From a virus: DNA of 27,120 nt. The stretch covers positions 1 to 27,120 of IMG/VR virus record IMGVR_UViG_3300030099_002117; one strand, given 5' to 3'. The position numbers and the translations under genes are program-made. The notes beneath the pieces were generated by a model. The model was given only the letters and a program-made list of their open reading frames with translations. It searched no databases and was not told the origin of the DNA. The first letter of the stretch is position 1; each line of letters starts with the position of its first letter. Shown here piece after piece: positions 11,659-21,422 of this stretch.

Positions 11659-11856
11659 TTACATAGATGTTTTAACTATTAAAGTAACCAAAGAAGCTAC
11701 TATAGTTGTAAGACCGCCAATGAGCCAAATCTTTACATAATCAACTGAGCTTTGCAAAGCATCTGTCTTTTTGTAAATAGTTTTCCATCTTTCCTCGCAC
11801 ATTTTCTCATGCACTCGTAAATCTGAAGCAACATCATTAGCGGTCTTTCTAGCCAT
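11659..11856 (-). CDS. Small membrane-anchored protein of the lysis cassette
   Basis: This is a 65-residue protein with a charged helical N-terminus (about residues 1-42, heptad-like) and one C-terminal membrane span (about 44-62, IWLIGGLTTIVASLVTLIV). The build resembles the XhlA-type haemolysin/holin-partner family, but the sequence match is only general. Its position directly before the holin suggests a lysis accessory role. It may also be an antiholin or spanin-like component. Ends overlap or abut both neighbours. Confidence 0.65.
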   Translation of the reverse strand: MARKTANDVASDLRVHEKMCEERWKTIYKKTDALQSSVDYVKIWLIGGLTTIVASLVTLIVKTSM

Positions 11857-12104
11857 TATTCTTCCTCTTGCTCCTCTTCTTCGGTTTCAAGAGTAGAACT
11901 AAAAGATTCTATTAGTCTTTTCTTATGATCGTTGGCTGTAACCCACTTATCATAATAACCTTGCAGACCTGCGATCTCACGCCCAACTACATTCAGCAAA
12001 CCTGCTAGTTCTAGTTGTTCTGGTGATAAATCTTCTGCTGTATATTCCCTGTTATTAAAATTAATAATTACAGGATTTTCATTTTTAGTGTTTTCTTCAC
12101 TCAT
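11856..12104 (-). CDS. Small acidic phage protein (DUF6447-like)
   Basis: This is an 82-residue protein. The NREYTAEDLSPEQLELAGLLN stretch followed by a helical region resembles the DUF6447 type of small phage proteins, found near tail fibres and lysis genes. The C-terminus is a run of glutamates (ETEEEEQEEE). Role unknown. Two bases separate it from the stop of the preceding gene. Confidence 0.62.
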   Translation of the reverse strand: MSEENTKNENPVIINFNNREYTAEDLSPEQLELAGLLNVVGREIAGLQGYYDKWVTANDHKKRLIESFSSTLETEEEEQEEE

Positions 12105-12106
12105 AC

Positions 12107-12421
12107 TTACTCTCCTAAAGTAATGGTTTCAGTTGTTGGATTTTCTAATTGTTCAATCCGAGAATCCAAGTTGCTTTCTAAATCGGCAACTGCTTCTTCG
12201 CCCATAGCAGCTTCAACCCAACCTTGCACCATAGCTTCTGTAACATCCGCTAGTGGTGTAAAGTTTTCAAGCTCTTCTGTGTTTAAAGATTGCGTGCCAT
12301 AAGATGATGCAGAAAAATCTCCTTCACCTTTAGAAACTCGCCAATGCACATTCCAGATGACCCCTTCATGTCCATTATGTTCATGTGTATACACATCAAT
12401 TGTTTTACAATTCCATTCCAT
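12107..12421 (-). CDS. Small phage protein (DUF7936-like) next to the tail fibre
   Basis: This is a 104-residue acidic protein (MEWNCKTIDVYTHEH...). The pattern VIWNVHWRVSKGEGDFSASSYGTQSLN, then TEAMVQGWVEAAMG, matches small proteins usually encoded just after tail fibre genes in siphoviruses and podoviruses. Function is not known; a fibre-associated or assembly role is plausible. The last 30 residues are acidic and helical. Confidence 0.68.
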   Translation of the reverse strand: MEWNCKTIDVYTHEHNGHEGVIWNVHWRVSKGEGDFSASSYGTQSLNTEELENFTPLADVTEAMVQGWVEAAMGEEAVADLESNLDSRIEQLENPTTETITLGE

Positions 12422-12422
12422 A

Positions 12423-15400
12423 TCATTTCTCCTTTAAATTTGCAATTTCACTTTTTAATAATTCTATTTGTTCTTGTTGCTCTTGCATACCTTTTACAAG
12501 GTGCGTAACAAGTTTACTATAATCCATTGAGTAGTAACCATCTTGACCTTGATTTACTGCATTTGGTACAAGTTCTTCAACCTCTTGTGCTATCAATCCT
12601 TCATCTGCATGATTATCACTTTTCCAATTATAAGCAACAGGATTAAGATTATTAATAACATCTAAACCTCTTGATGATCCTGTTACATCTTTTAATCTTG
12701 CATCTGAGGATGTATTGTACTGTACAGCATTGGTTGAGCTTTGGTTAATAGAGCCAATTTGTGTGCTGTTTCTTCTAAACACATAAAGTTCAGCACCACC
12801 AGAAGTACCATCCATATTTTGTTGTATGTTTACACCAGTAGCAGTATGTTGAAAAGATAGACCACCCACCCCTTGATTTGATGTAGTTCCTAAAAGTACA
12901 TGTCCAGTAGAAGTTACACGCATGTGTTCATTTTGCGTGCCTTGATCCTCTCTAGTTTTAAATACAAGAGCAGCACCATGTTCATTGTGTGTTGCGTTTT
13001 CTTTGCTTGCTTCAATAGAAGCGTAAGCTGTAATATTACCACCTGAGTGAAAAACTCCACTAAAATTAATTGCACCACCATTACCTGCTGCTAAAGCAGT
13101 TGTATCTGTAGCATTTATAATTCCAGAAGGTATCCCTGCTGTTGTTGCTTTTGCACCATGAGAATCTAAACTAGATGAGATGCTTGTTGTGCCTATACCT
13201 AATCGTCCTGAAGAATCAAGACGCATTTTCTCAGAACCATCTACTTCAAAAGCCATTCTTGAAGCACTTTGACTAGCACCCCCATCAGCAGATAGTGTTA
13301 AATGTCCACCACTTCCTGATATTTCTGAAAAACCACCATCACTGTCTTCAAGTCTAAATCTTGGTGTTGTTGCTGATAAATGTAATTCTCTTGCAGGACT
13401 TGTAGTTCCAATTCCAACACCAGAAGGTGTAAATCGTACTGTTTCTGTACCGTTAAACTGCCAAGTATGAGCTGCTGACGCACTACCTGTTCCAATATTA
13501 TGAACATTTACAAGGTCAGAAGATAAAAACCAATCATGTTCCTGTGCTCCTGCTGATAAAGTAATACCACCTGAACCATCTTCTGCTCCATCAATATGAA
13601 GTTTTGAAGTGGGACTTGCAGTTCCTATACCAACATTTCCGTCTGAACTAACCCTAAATCTTTCTGTATATGTTCCATCTTCTGCTGGCTGTATAACAAA
13701 TGCACCATCAACCTTTGTTGAAGGCATAGCATCTGCTTCAAATCCTAATCTTCCATAACTATCAACACCACCAGTTATTCTATCTCCTCTAAAATCGATA
13801 AATGCTCCAAACCCAACAGCAGGTGTTCCTGAACATGAAGCCTCTATTCTCATAACTTCTACTTCTGCATTGGTTGTAGATGATTCAAGAGCAACATGAA
13901 GTCTATCAGCAGGACTTGAAGTTCCTATACCAACCCTATCTAATCCACCATCAACAAATAACATGTGAGTATTACTTGTTGATTCAACCCTAAAGTCTGC
14001 TGTAGTTCCATCTTCATTAAATACACTTGCTGATCCTGCTTGTCCTGAACTTAAAATACCATCTGACATTTTTATAGCGCCAGAAACCTCAAGAGCTTGA
14101 GAAGGACTTGAAGTTCCTATACCAACATTTCCTGCTGTAGTGATAGTTAAATGACCAGCATTATTAGCCATAAATTGTAAATTATGGTTTGAGGTTGTTC
14201 CAAATTTACCGAGTGCTGATTGTGCTTGTGTTAATATTGCTGCACCACTTGTTCTTTCAGCTTTTATTTCTCCATTACCTGAACTTACAACATGGACTGT
14301 GTGAGAAGGACTTGTAGTTCCAATACCAACTTTTCCTGAACTATCTATACGCATTCTTTCTGTTGATGCTGTCGCAAATGCTAAAGTATTATCTGCTACT
14401 CTAAAAATTGATGCATCACCTGTAGGTACTGAAATATTAGACCTACCAATAAAAGCGTCTGCTGTTATATTTCCTGCAACATCTAGCTTTTGTCCCGGAC
14501 TTGTAGTGCCTATGCCAACTCGTCCTGAATTGTCTATAGTTAATCTTCTTGTATCAGCAGTTTTAAAACTAAAGGCGTGGCTTGTTGTTGTCCCAAACTC
14601 CATGTCTGTTGTAGCATCGTTGTATTCAATAGCTGCTGCAACTGCACCACCATTTCTTTCAAAACTTGCTAATTTTACATCTCCATTACCACTAAATTGT
14701 CCTTCAAATGTAGCAACTGTTGCACCTGCTGAAGCATTATTTACTTCTAGTGTAGATGCTGGACTTGTAGTTCCTATACCAACGTTTCCATCACCTTTTA
14801 AATGCAATACATCTGCCTGTGACGTTGCAGATACGCCATCATGAACTTTAAATGATATAAACGCACCGCCCCCATCTGTAGAATTAGATGTAATAGAATT
14901 ATATCTAAGTGAATCTGATGCTCTTTCAAATCTTAATACTTCTCCAGTAGTTGTTTTTGTTATTAATTTTGTAGATGATTGAACATCTGAATTAAAAAAA
15001 GCTTTTCCTGCATCTGACATATCAAGGGTGAGAGCAGTTATACTTGAACCACCATCTTCACCTTTAAAAATTATATCTTTATCATTTACAGATGATTTAA
15101 TAACAAAGTCATTAGATGAATTTTCAATTCTTCCAATTTGTGTACCGCCATCGTGAAACTTCCATTTACCACCATCTGAATCAAGTTCTATTTCTCCACC
15201 AACATCTAGTGTTAGATCACCTGCATCAGAAATAGTAGAACCATTAATTGTTATATCATCTACTGTAAGGGTTGTAAGTGTTCCAAGACTTGTGATGTTT
15301 GGTTGTGCAGCACCTGTAACTGTTGCTGCTGTTCCTGACACATTCCCTGTTACATTACCTGTTACATCTCCTTCTAAGTTAGAGACCAAAGTGCCAACCG

Positions 15401-16937
15401 CATATCCTGTTCCAGCAGTGTTTACTGTAGTTGTTGGCTCGGCTTGTAAATCTTTAAATAGTTTAAATTTGCCACTATCGGATGCATCTCTAAATAACCC
15501 TGCATATAAATCTTGAGAGCCTGAAGTGTCATACAGACCATAAAAACCAATATCAACACTATCAGCACCACTATTAGCTCTTGCAAGTTTTATAAGAGGG
15601 TCTTCTACTTCTAAAGTTTCGGTATTTACTGTGGTTGTTGTTCCGTTAACTGTTAGATTGCCTGCAATAGTTACATTGTCTGGCAAACCAATCGTTACGC
15701 TTGCTGTTTCACTTCCTGATCCTGAAACCTCAATCTCGTTAGTTGTTCCTGCAACTGTAGCTACATAATTGCCTGTAGTATCTGTGCCAAGAGCTACGCT
15801 GTTTGCAGCTATTGTTGTTGATAAAGTTATATCGCCTGTACCATCAAAATTGACACCTGAAGCAGTTACATCGCCTGACAATGCTATTGATCTTGCAGTA
15901 GCTAGAGCAGTTGCAGTATCAGCTACAACGCCTGATAGATTATTGATAAATGTGTTTGTAACTCTTGCATCAATAGCTGAATTTGCTCTTGCATCTGTGT
16001 AGTAAAGATTTGATGATCCTTCTGATAAATCATCAGTATCGCCAGACAATCCACTTATAACTGGTGGTGTATAAGTAAATACACCTGTTGAACTGTTGTA
16101 AGCAATAGCACCATTACCACTTGCTGATCCTTCTGATCCTATGCTCAATGATCCTCTAGCTCTTGCATTTGTAAAATAAAGATTGCTTGAACCCTCACCA
16201 ATATCATCGCTATCAAAAGTATGTGATCCGCCCAAAGTTATAGCTTGAGAGTTTATGGTCACGCTTGAATTTGCAAGCTTGCTGTTTGCAATAGAGCCAC
16301 CTAGCATAGCATTTGTAATACCACTTGCTTTAACCCTTAATGCATCTGAATTTATTTCTATGGATGAATCATCAACACTTACTGCTAAAGTAACATCACC
16401 TGAAGTTCCGCCACCTGTAAGACCATCACCTGCGACAACGCTTGTTATATCAGCAGAATTAGTGTTTGCAATTGTTAATGTACCTGCTGCATCGTCATAA
16501 GTAAGACTAATACCGCTTCCTGCTGTAAGCAAAGAATTTACCTGATCGTCAACTCTTTCATTGGTGAAATACTTATTGCTTGAACCCTCGCTTACAGAAT
16601 CACTATTGAATGATATGTTTGCTGTACCATCAAAGCTAACACCATTTATTGTTCTTGCTGTTGCTAATGCAGTTGCAGTAGCACTATTGCCAGTTATATT
16701 GCCTGTAAAACTATTATCTGTTGTAAGACTAATACCTGTTGTTACCCATGCATCATTAGCAGCATTTCTTATTTTTAGAGTATTAGTTGATGTATCTATC
16801 CATATTTGTCTAGCAAAAGTTGTACTTGGTGACGATGCATTACTATTATTTGTAACAATAGCCAATAAAGCATTGTTTAAGTCTGCTCTAAATTCGCTTC
16901 CAATTTGGTTAGCTATGTTGTAATCATGTGTTGCCAT
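12423..16937 (-). CDS. Tail fibre / host-recognition protein with S74 chaperone domain
   Basis: This 1504-residue protein is the main receptor-binding candidate. The N-terminus (MATHDYNIANQIGSEFRADL..., through RQIWIDTSTNTLKIRN) is a widespread phage fibre attachment segment. Three EGSSN-Y-T repeats lie in residues 100-340. A VNGTTTTVNTETLEVEDP region comes next, then at least seven VGIGT(T/S/A)SP repeats (about residues 760-1280), probably a beta-structured shaft. The C-terminal 94 residues begin with SDARLK at Ser1411 (codon 12705-12707) and form a Peptidase_S74 intramolecular chaperone, expected to self-cleave before that serine after trimerisation. The final helices (MQEQQEQIELLKSEI) are the chaperone coiled coil. 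No obvious enzyme domain is seen. Confidence 0.93.
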   Translation of the reverse strand: MATHDYNIANQIGSEFRADLNNALLAIVTNNSNASSPSTTFARQIWIDTSTNTLKIRNAANDAWVTTGISLTTDNSFTGNITGNSATATALATARTINGVSFDGTANISFNSDSVSEGSSNKYFTNERVDDQVNSLLTAGSGISLTYDDAAGTLTIANTNSADITSVVAGDGLTGGGTSGDVTLAVSVDDSSIEINSDALRVKASGITNAMLGGSIANSKLANSSVTINSQAITLGGSHTFDSDDIGEGSSNLYFTNARARGSLSIGSEGSASGNGAIAYNSSTGVFTYTPPVISGLSGDTDDLSEGSSNLYYTDARANSAIDARVTNTFINNLSGVVADTATALATARSIALSGDVTASGVNFDGTGDITLSTTIAANSVALGTDTTGNYVATVAGTTNEIEVSGSGSETASVTIGLPDNVTIAGNLTVNGTTTTVNTETLEVEDPLIKLARANSGADSVDIGFYGLYDTSGSQDLYAGLFRDASDSGKFKLFKDLQAEPTTTVNTAGTGYAVGTLVSNLEGDVTGNVTGNVSGTAATVTGAAQPNITSLGTLTTLTVDDITINGSTISDAGDLTLDVGGEIELDSDGGKWKFHDGGTQIGRIENSSNDFVIKSSVNDKDIIFKGEDGGSSITALTLDMSDAGKAFFNSDVQSSTKLITKTTTGEVLRFERASDSLRYNSITSNSTDGGGAFISFKVHDGVSATSQADVLHLKGDGNVGIGTTSPASTLEVNNASAGATVATFEGQFSGNGDVKLASFERNGGAVAAAIEYNDATTDMEFGTTTSHAFSFKTADTRRLTIDNSGRVGIGTTSPGQKLDVAGNITADAFIGRSNISVPTGDASIFRVADNTLAFATASTERMRIDSSGKVGIGTTSPSHTVHVVSSGNGEIKAERTSGAAILTQAQSALGKFGTTSNHNLQFMANNAGHLTITTAGNVGIGTSSPSQALEVSGAIKMSDGILSSGQAGSASVFNEDGTTADFRVESTSNTHMLFVDGGLDRVGIGTSSPADRLHVALESSTTNAEVEVMRIEASCSGTPAVGFGAFIDFRGDRITGGVDSYGRLGFEADAMPSTKVDGAFVIQPAEDGTYTERFRVSSDGNVGIGTASPTSKLHIDGAEDGSGGITLSAGAQEHDWFLSSDLVNVHNIGTGSASAAHTWQFNGTETVRFTPSGVGIGTTSPARELHLSATTPRFRLEDSDGGFSEISGSGGHLTLSADGGASQSASRMAFEVDGSEKMRLDSSGRLGIGTTSISSSLDSHGAKATTAGIPSGIINATDTTALAAGNGGAINFSGVFHSGGNITAYASIEASKENATHNEHGAALVFKTREDQGTQNEHMRVTSTGHVLLGTTSNQGVGGLSFQHTATGVNIQQNMDGTSGGAELYVFRRNSTQIGSINQSSTNAVQYNTSSDARLKDVTGSSRGLDVINNLNPVAYNWKSDNHADEGLIAQEVEELVPNAVNQGQDGYYSMDYSKLVTHLVKGMQEQQEQIELLKSEIANLKEK

Positions 16938-16990
16938 ACTTTGTCCTCTTTATTATTGTAGTTTATATCTAAAGTGTTTGAAATATAAAC

Positions 16991-17326
16991 TCATGCATTA
17001 ACCTCATCAATACCGAATATTTGCCAAGTAAAGTAAATATTTAGATCATCTAGGGTTACAGTTTTTTTATACCAATCTATTATTTGTTGCTCGGTAATAT
17101 CTTTTAATAATATAAAATCAGGTGGTAAATCATTATCTCGCAAACTATAAACACCTTCTAGTTGTGAATACATTTTTTCAGTATGTGTTTTTTTGCTATC
17201 TATAACATCAACACCTGTTACTTCGATACAAACTTGTCTAACTATTTGTGTATCATCATCAATGCTTTTTGGCATTGTTTTCATGCTGTTGTACTTGTAA
17301 CTATAATCAAAATTATGTATTGGCAT
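16991..17326 (-). CDS. Hypothetical tail-region protein
   Basis: This is a 111-residue protein. The start is ATG 17326, sharing its A with the stop of the tail-tip gene (TGATG); a TTG at 17329 is the alternative. It contains VRQVCIEVTGVDVIDSKKT and ILLKDITEQQIIDWYKK. This general pattern (a beta strand rich region, then a helix ending in WY) recalls the 104-residue protein on the other side of the fibre gene, though the similarity is weak. Probably a small fibre- or tail-associated protein. A 53-bp spacer separates it from the fibre gene. Confidence 0.6.
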   Translation of the reverse strand: MPIHNFDYSYKYNSMKTMPKSIDDDTQIVRQVCIEVTGVDVIDSKKTHTEKMYSQLEGVYSLRDNDLPPDFILLKDITEQQIIDWYKKTVTLDDLNIYFTWQIFGIDEVNA

Positions 17327-20250
17327 CAAATCTCCGAGAATCTATAAAAACCATATTGAACATTACTTAATTGTTTATTGTTGCCATCGCCTTGAGCTAG
17401 TACATATAACCTCAATGTTCTACTTGTATTGCTTACTTTTCTAACAATAAAATCTTTTTGCACCATTTCATTAGTACTATCGAATCTATCTATTGCTGAA
17501 AAGAATTGTGTTTGTCCAGAATGATATTGAGCAGAACCTTCGTCTGCTGTAGGTATTGTTGGGCTTGATCCATCAGTATAACCAAAATCATCTCTTAGCT
17601 CAAAACTTGAACCTGTGCCAAAAGTACCATCACCTGCAACAATAGATAATGTTTTTACCTGACCATTACCACCAAAAATTCTACAATAAATATGATATAT
17701 GCCTGACGCTGTACCTAAGTCAGCAACCTTTTTAAGTCGCATAACATTATTTTGGAATGATCCTATTGATGCACCTGAAACAGTATCAGCAGTAAAGTCA
17801 AGAGCCAAGTCTGTAACATTTAATCTATCAGCAGTTATTGTGGCTGCTTGTATATCACCTGCTTTTATTGGCTCATCTGCAACAGTAAAAGTTAAATCAG
17901 TTGATTCTGATTCTGTTCCAATCGTATTTATTGTAGTTACAGAAGCTACATAGTTTGATGCTTTTTTGATAAAGTTAAGATCAATTTTTGTATCATTAAC
18001 AATTCTGTTATGAACTTCGTTGCCACTCGAATCAACAATCGCAACTCTAAATTCTTTGGATGGATAAGTTGTAGGATTGCTCCAAGACAAGAATGGTCTT
18101 CCTGTAGAACTTGCATTTGTGTCAGTAAAAGCCAAAGAAGTAACTTTTGCTGTCTCTGTGCCAGTTGGTAAAAGTGTTTCATCGCCTACATTTTCTGTGG
18201 TTGTGCTTGCTTGCCAAGAGTAAATGTCTATGTATTCAAGCATCTGAACTGACACTAACCCATTGCTTAATAAGTCGATACTTTCCACTCTATATAAAGC
18301 ACTAGATAAATTATAAGGAGAGTAAGTTATGTCTACAATATCCCCTGCTGTTAAGTTTAGAAGTATTGGAGTACCAATAAAAGCAATAGTTTTTTGATTT
18401 CTACTTCTTAATATAGCAGCTTTTGCCATATTATAAGCATTGTAAGGATTTGTAATAAATGGAAGTTCAATAACAGTTTCTAATTCTTCACCACCATCAT
18501 CATTAGCAAAAGTTGTAGTATTATCATTTTGCAATACAACTCTAGTATCTGCTTCATATTTCTTTTGTGCATTAAAAAATTTTGCAACAGCTTTATTAAG
18601 TTTGTTTGCTTTATCTTCATATTTAATTTTAATACCACTATTTATAATATGATCTTTGTTAATACTAAATGTTGATGAGCCTGTATCCTCAATCAAAACA
18701 CTATACTTACCATCAATGTAGTTTAAAAAACCACGCATATTACTAAGTAAGTCTCTTGCATTTTCCAAAACAGTTTCATTGGTATCTACAACGCCATCGC
18801 ACATAAATCTTCTTGTTTCTGTAAGAATAGAACCTGATTCATCTTCATACATAAACTTACCAACAGCACTAGCACCACCATTTCCTGTATCAGAACTATT
18901 TGCTTTGGCTTCTGTAAGATCAAGGTTAGTTGCTTCAAAGGTAAAAGTATTTGCATCTGCAACTGAGGTTATAACATAAAGTTTGTTTAAAACTGTAGCT
19001 GTTATGTTGCCACCCAAAGAAGCAGCACCAGAAAATAAAACTTTATCGTCAACGCTTGCTCCATGAGAACTGCAAGTTACAGTAATGGTTGCATCGTCAT
19101 TTGTAGCTGAAAAAGTAACACTTTTGCTTATTTTTTCAGGAGGCGTGCTATCTGTATAAATCCTAAATTTTGTATTACTTGTATGTGGCGTAAATCTCTG
19201 TGGATCAATAACATTAGCTTTATCAAGAATAATTGTTCCGCCACTATCCTTTATACTTATTAACTCTCCACCTTTGACCTTTTTCCAAGTATCTTTATTT
19301 ACTTCTACAAAGTTTTGACCGAGTACTGTTGTAAAAGTAGCAGAAGAATATGAACCACTATAATCAGGCACATCAACAACTGTATCTGCTGTATTTGCTG
19401 CTGCTTGAAATGATTGTAAATCTATTAAAGATGAACCCAAGCCTTTACCATAATCTCCATGCATATAATCTAACAAACATAAAGCACCATTATTTGACCA
19501 CTCGTAGGTACTAGGATCATCTATTCTATGCGATCCAGTACCACCTGTTATTGAGCCATCTAGTCTTGGATCATAAAGCTTTCTACCTTTTACAACTACA
19601 GTCAATTCAGGAACAGAAGTAAACATGCCTCTAGCATCATATTGAAAAGATGAAGCAATATAAGCAATACCTTTTAATTTATGAAAGCTTGAAAATTTTG
19701 CAGGTTGTGAAGCTGCAAGCATAGGATCAACAACTTGATCGTCTGCTCCGTGATGAGCATTAAAAACCATTCTATAAATTGCTGTAGGATCGCTACCTGA
19801 TCTTCCATCATATCTTGGCGCTACGCTGTGAGTGCCAATTTGACTTGCAGTATTTAATGATCCTGCACCACTAGATATTTTGTCTGATCCTGTATAAAAA
19901 CCATCTCTAAAAACTGAAGTATCAGATAAAGGCACTCCATTAATTTCTATAGTATCTAATTCAATGGAATCAACCTCGCCCAAACATAAACCATAAATAA
20001 CAAACAATTCTTTTGAGTTACCTGCATCCGTGTCCATATAAAGCAGAGTTGAGCCAACTCTTCTTCGTCCATAGATAATTGGTATTTTGCCACCCTCTGC
20101 TGTTTTAGTAGCTAATATATCTTGCCCTTGATCTTTGAGTTTTTGTATAGTTCTATAATTTTTTACACCTGTTACAACTGTTACTATGCTAAAAACAATA
20201 TTAAAAGCTTTTCCTAAAATCTCTTTAGCAGCAGCTTCTAATAATGGCAT
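17326..20250 (-). CDS. Tail tip / host-specificity protein (J-like)
   Basis: This is a 974-residue central tail protein. The N-terminus has a hydrophobic helix (residues 1-30) and then GKIPIIYGRRRVGSTLLYMDTD, the usual start of J-type tail tip proteins. The middle (about residues 460-700) fits the putative phage tail protein domain (RRFMCDGVVDTNETVLENARDLLSNMRG...). After residue 700 comes a fibronectin-III-like module (around 705-800) and a distal beta-rich part. It should form the tip complex that joins tube and fibre and starts DNA entry. Gene order (tape measure, two tail proteins, J, fibre) supports this. Confidence 0.88.
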   Translation of the reverse strand: MPLLEAAAKEILGKAFNIVFSIVTVVTGVKNYRTIQKLKDQGQDILATKTAEGGKIPIIYGRRRVGSTLLYMDTDAGNSKELFVIYGLCLGEVDSIELDTIEINGVPLSDTSVFRDGFYTGSDKISSGAGSLNTASQIGTHSVAPRYDGRSGSDPTAIYRMVFNAHHGADDQVVDPMLAASQPAKFSSFHKLKGIAYIASSFQYDARGMFTSVPELTVVVKGRKLYDPRLDGSITGGTGSHRIDDPSTYEWSNNGALCLLDYMHGDYGKGLGSSLIDLQSFQAAANTADTVVDVPDYSGSYSSATFTTVLGQNFVEVNKDTWKKVKGGELISIKDSGGTIILDKANVIDPQRFTPHTSNTKFRIYTDSTPPEKISKSVTFSATNDDATITVTCSSHGASVDDKVLFSGAASLGGNITATVLNKLYVITSVADANTFTFEATNLDLTEAKANSSDTGNGGASAVGKFMYEDESGSILTETRRFMCDGVVDTNETVLENARDLLSNMRGFLNYIDGKYSVLIEDTGSSTFSINKDHIINSGIKIKYEDKANKLNKAVAKFFNAQKKYEADTRVVLQNDNTTTFANDDGGEELETVIELPFITNPYNAYNMAKAAILRSRNQKTIAFIGTPILLNLTAGDIVDITYSPYNLSSALYRVESIDLLSNGLVSVQMLEYIDIYSWQASTTTENVGDETLLPTGTETAKVTSLAFTDTNASSTGRPFLSWSNPTTYPSKEFRVAIVDSSGNEVHNRIVNDTKIDLNFIKKASNYVASVTTINTIGTESESTDLTFTVADEPIKAGDIQAATITADRLNVTDLALDFTADTVSGASIGSFQNNVMRLKKVADLGTASGIYHIYCRIFGGNGQVKTLSIVAGDGTFGTGSSFELRDDFGYTDGSSPTIPTADEGSAQYHSGQTQFFSAIDRFDSTNEMVQKDFIVRKVSNTSRTLRLYVLAQGDGNNKQLSNVQYGFYRFSEI

Positions 20251-20799
20251 TTAACTTCCCCACCTAATATTGGCTTTTGTAATATGTGCATACTCTAAAC
20301 CTCTATCATTTATATCTATTAGTCTTTGTGAGTTATCAGTAAAGTGCCTTCCCTTTTTTAAGTTCCAATTAGACCAATGATTAGAGCAAGTTACAGTAAT
20401 TTTAGACTCTGAATTTGATTCATTTACTTCTACATTTTTTATGTTGCCTGAAAAGTATGTAAGTGCATCAATAAAAGTTTCGTTGCTGTCAAAAAAACCA
20501 AGATAAATGTTGACTGTGTTATCAATATAGTTTTGATCGTCAAATACTGATATTAAGGTTGAATTTATATTTGATAATTCTATAGATGTTTCTTCAACTT
20601 TTAACTCGCCTGTTTCAGGTGTTGTGCTAACTGATATTATTTCGCCTGAAGACGTGTAAGTATTTGAATCGTAAGTCACATCAAACTGATTATCAGTTAA
20701 TCTAAAAACTGTTGATGTATTTATTTCAAGTAAAAAACAAAATGTATTAGTAGGATTTGCTAGTTGCGTAATTAAAGATGAGCTTAAATTTCTTGACAT
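20251..20799 (-). CDS. Tail tip assembly protein (DUF2163-like)
   Basis: This is a 182-residue protein between the tail proteins and J. The sequence (RLTDNQFDVTYDSNTYTSSGEIISVSTTPETGELKVEETSIELSN...) and the C-terminal GRHFTDNSQRLIDINDRGLEY follow the pattern of DUF2163/BR0599-like phage tail proteins, which occur beside tail tip genes in siphoviruses and gene transfer agents. Probably a baseplate or tip component. It overlaps the next gene by 1 nt and shows no membrane segment. Confidence 0.75.
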   Translation of the reverse strand: MSRNLSSSLITQLANPTNTFCFLLEINTSTVFRLTDNQFDVTYDSNTYTSSGEIISVSTTPETGELKVEETSIELSNINSTLISVFDDQNYIDNTVNIYLGFFDSNETFIDALTYFSGNIKNVEVNESNSESKITVTCSNHWSNWNLKKGRHFTDNSQRLIDINDRGLEYAHITKANIRWGS

Positions 20800-21422
20800 T
20801 ACTCAATGCACTCTCGCAATGAAAAGTTTATAGCAAAAAATCCTGAAGTATCTGTTGCATATAGAATATCACCATTCAAATAAACTTTAAAATTAGGTTG
20901 ATCTACTGTTACAGCTTCACTATTTGCAAGTGATGATATTATACTTGGCTCTATAGTTACTGTAGCATTACCACTTCCGTCTGAGGATGGATTTACTGGT
21001 GGATCAGAATTATCCTTTGTAACCATATACACTTTATCGTGATTTGCAAACTTAATAACATCACCTGCTTTTAAAACATCTGTTGTCGAATTATCAAATC
21101 CTGATAATGCAATAGTGTTATCGCCAACACTATGAGAACCATTAACTACTATATCTGTTTGTGTTCTATTTGCACCTCTGTTTGTGATTGGATATTGGTA
21201 ATCAAATTTATCAAAAGAGTTTTGCTGTTTTTTAAGAAAAGCAAAAACATCCATTGCATCATCTTTTGATAAAGGTGGTAAGGTAATATCCAAAGTAAAA
21301 AATTGTGATCCATATTTTCTTGTAACTCTTTTACCTGATACAGATTGATTTATTAAATTTGGTCTATTGTCTTGAAGTGATAAGCTACTAGGTTTTATCG
21401 TTGTTGGAAAAGTGCCTGACAT
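20799..21422 (-). CDS. Distal tail / minor tail protein (probable)
   Basis: This is a 207-residue beta-rich protein following the tape measure. The N-terminal KYGSQFFTLDITLPPLSKDDAMDVFAFL and the C-terminal VYLNGDILYATDTSGFF recall distal tail proteins and minor tail proteins L/M of siphoviruses, although I cannot place it in a single family. It is expected in the ring that ends the tube. The gene overlaps the tape measure stop by 1 nt. Confidence 0.7.
   Translation of the reverse strand: MSGTFPTTIKPSSLSLQDNRPNLINQSVSGKRVTRKYGSQFFTLDITLPPLSKDDAMDVFAFLKKQQNSFDKFDYQYPITNRGANRTQTDIVVNGSHSVGDNTIALSGFDNSTTDVLKAGDVIKFANHDKVYMVTKDNSDPPVNPSSDGSGNATVTIEPSIISSLANSEAVTVDQPNFKVYLNGDILYATDTSGFFAINFSLRECIE

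Noticed and set aside
14506-16923. Several open frames on the upper strand opposite the fibre gene
   Set aside because: They are shadows of a low-complexity, repeat-rich gene. They have no ribosome binding sites, and their peptides are alanine/valine/proline-rich mirror products.
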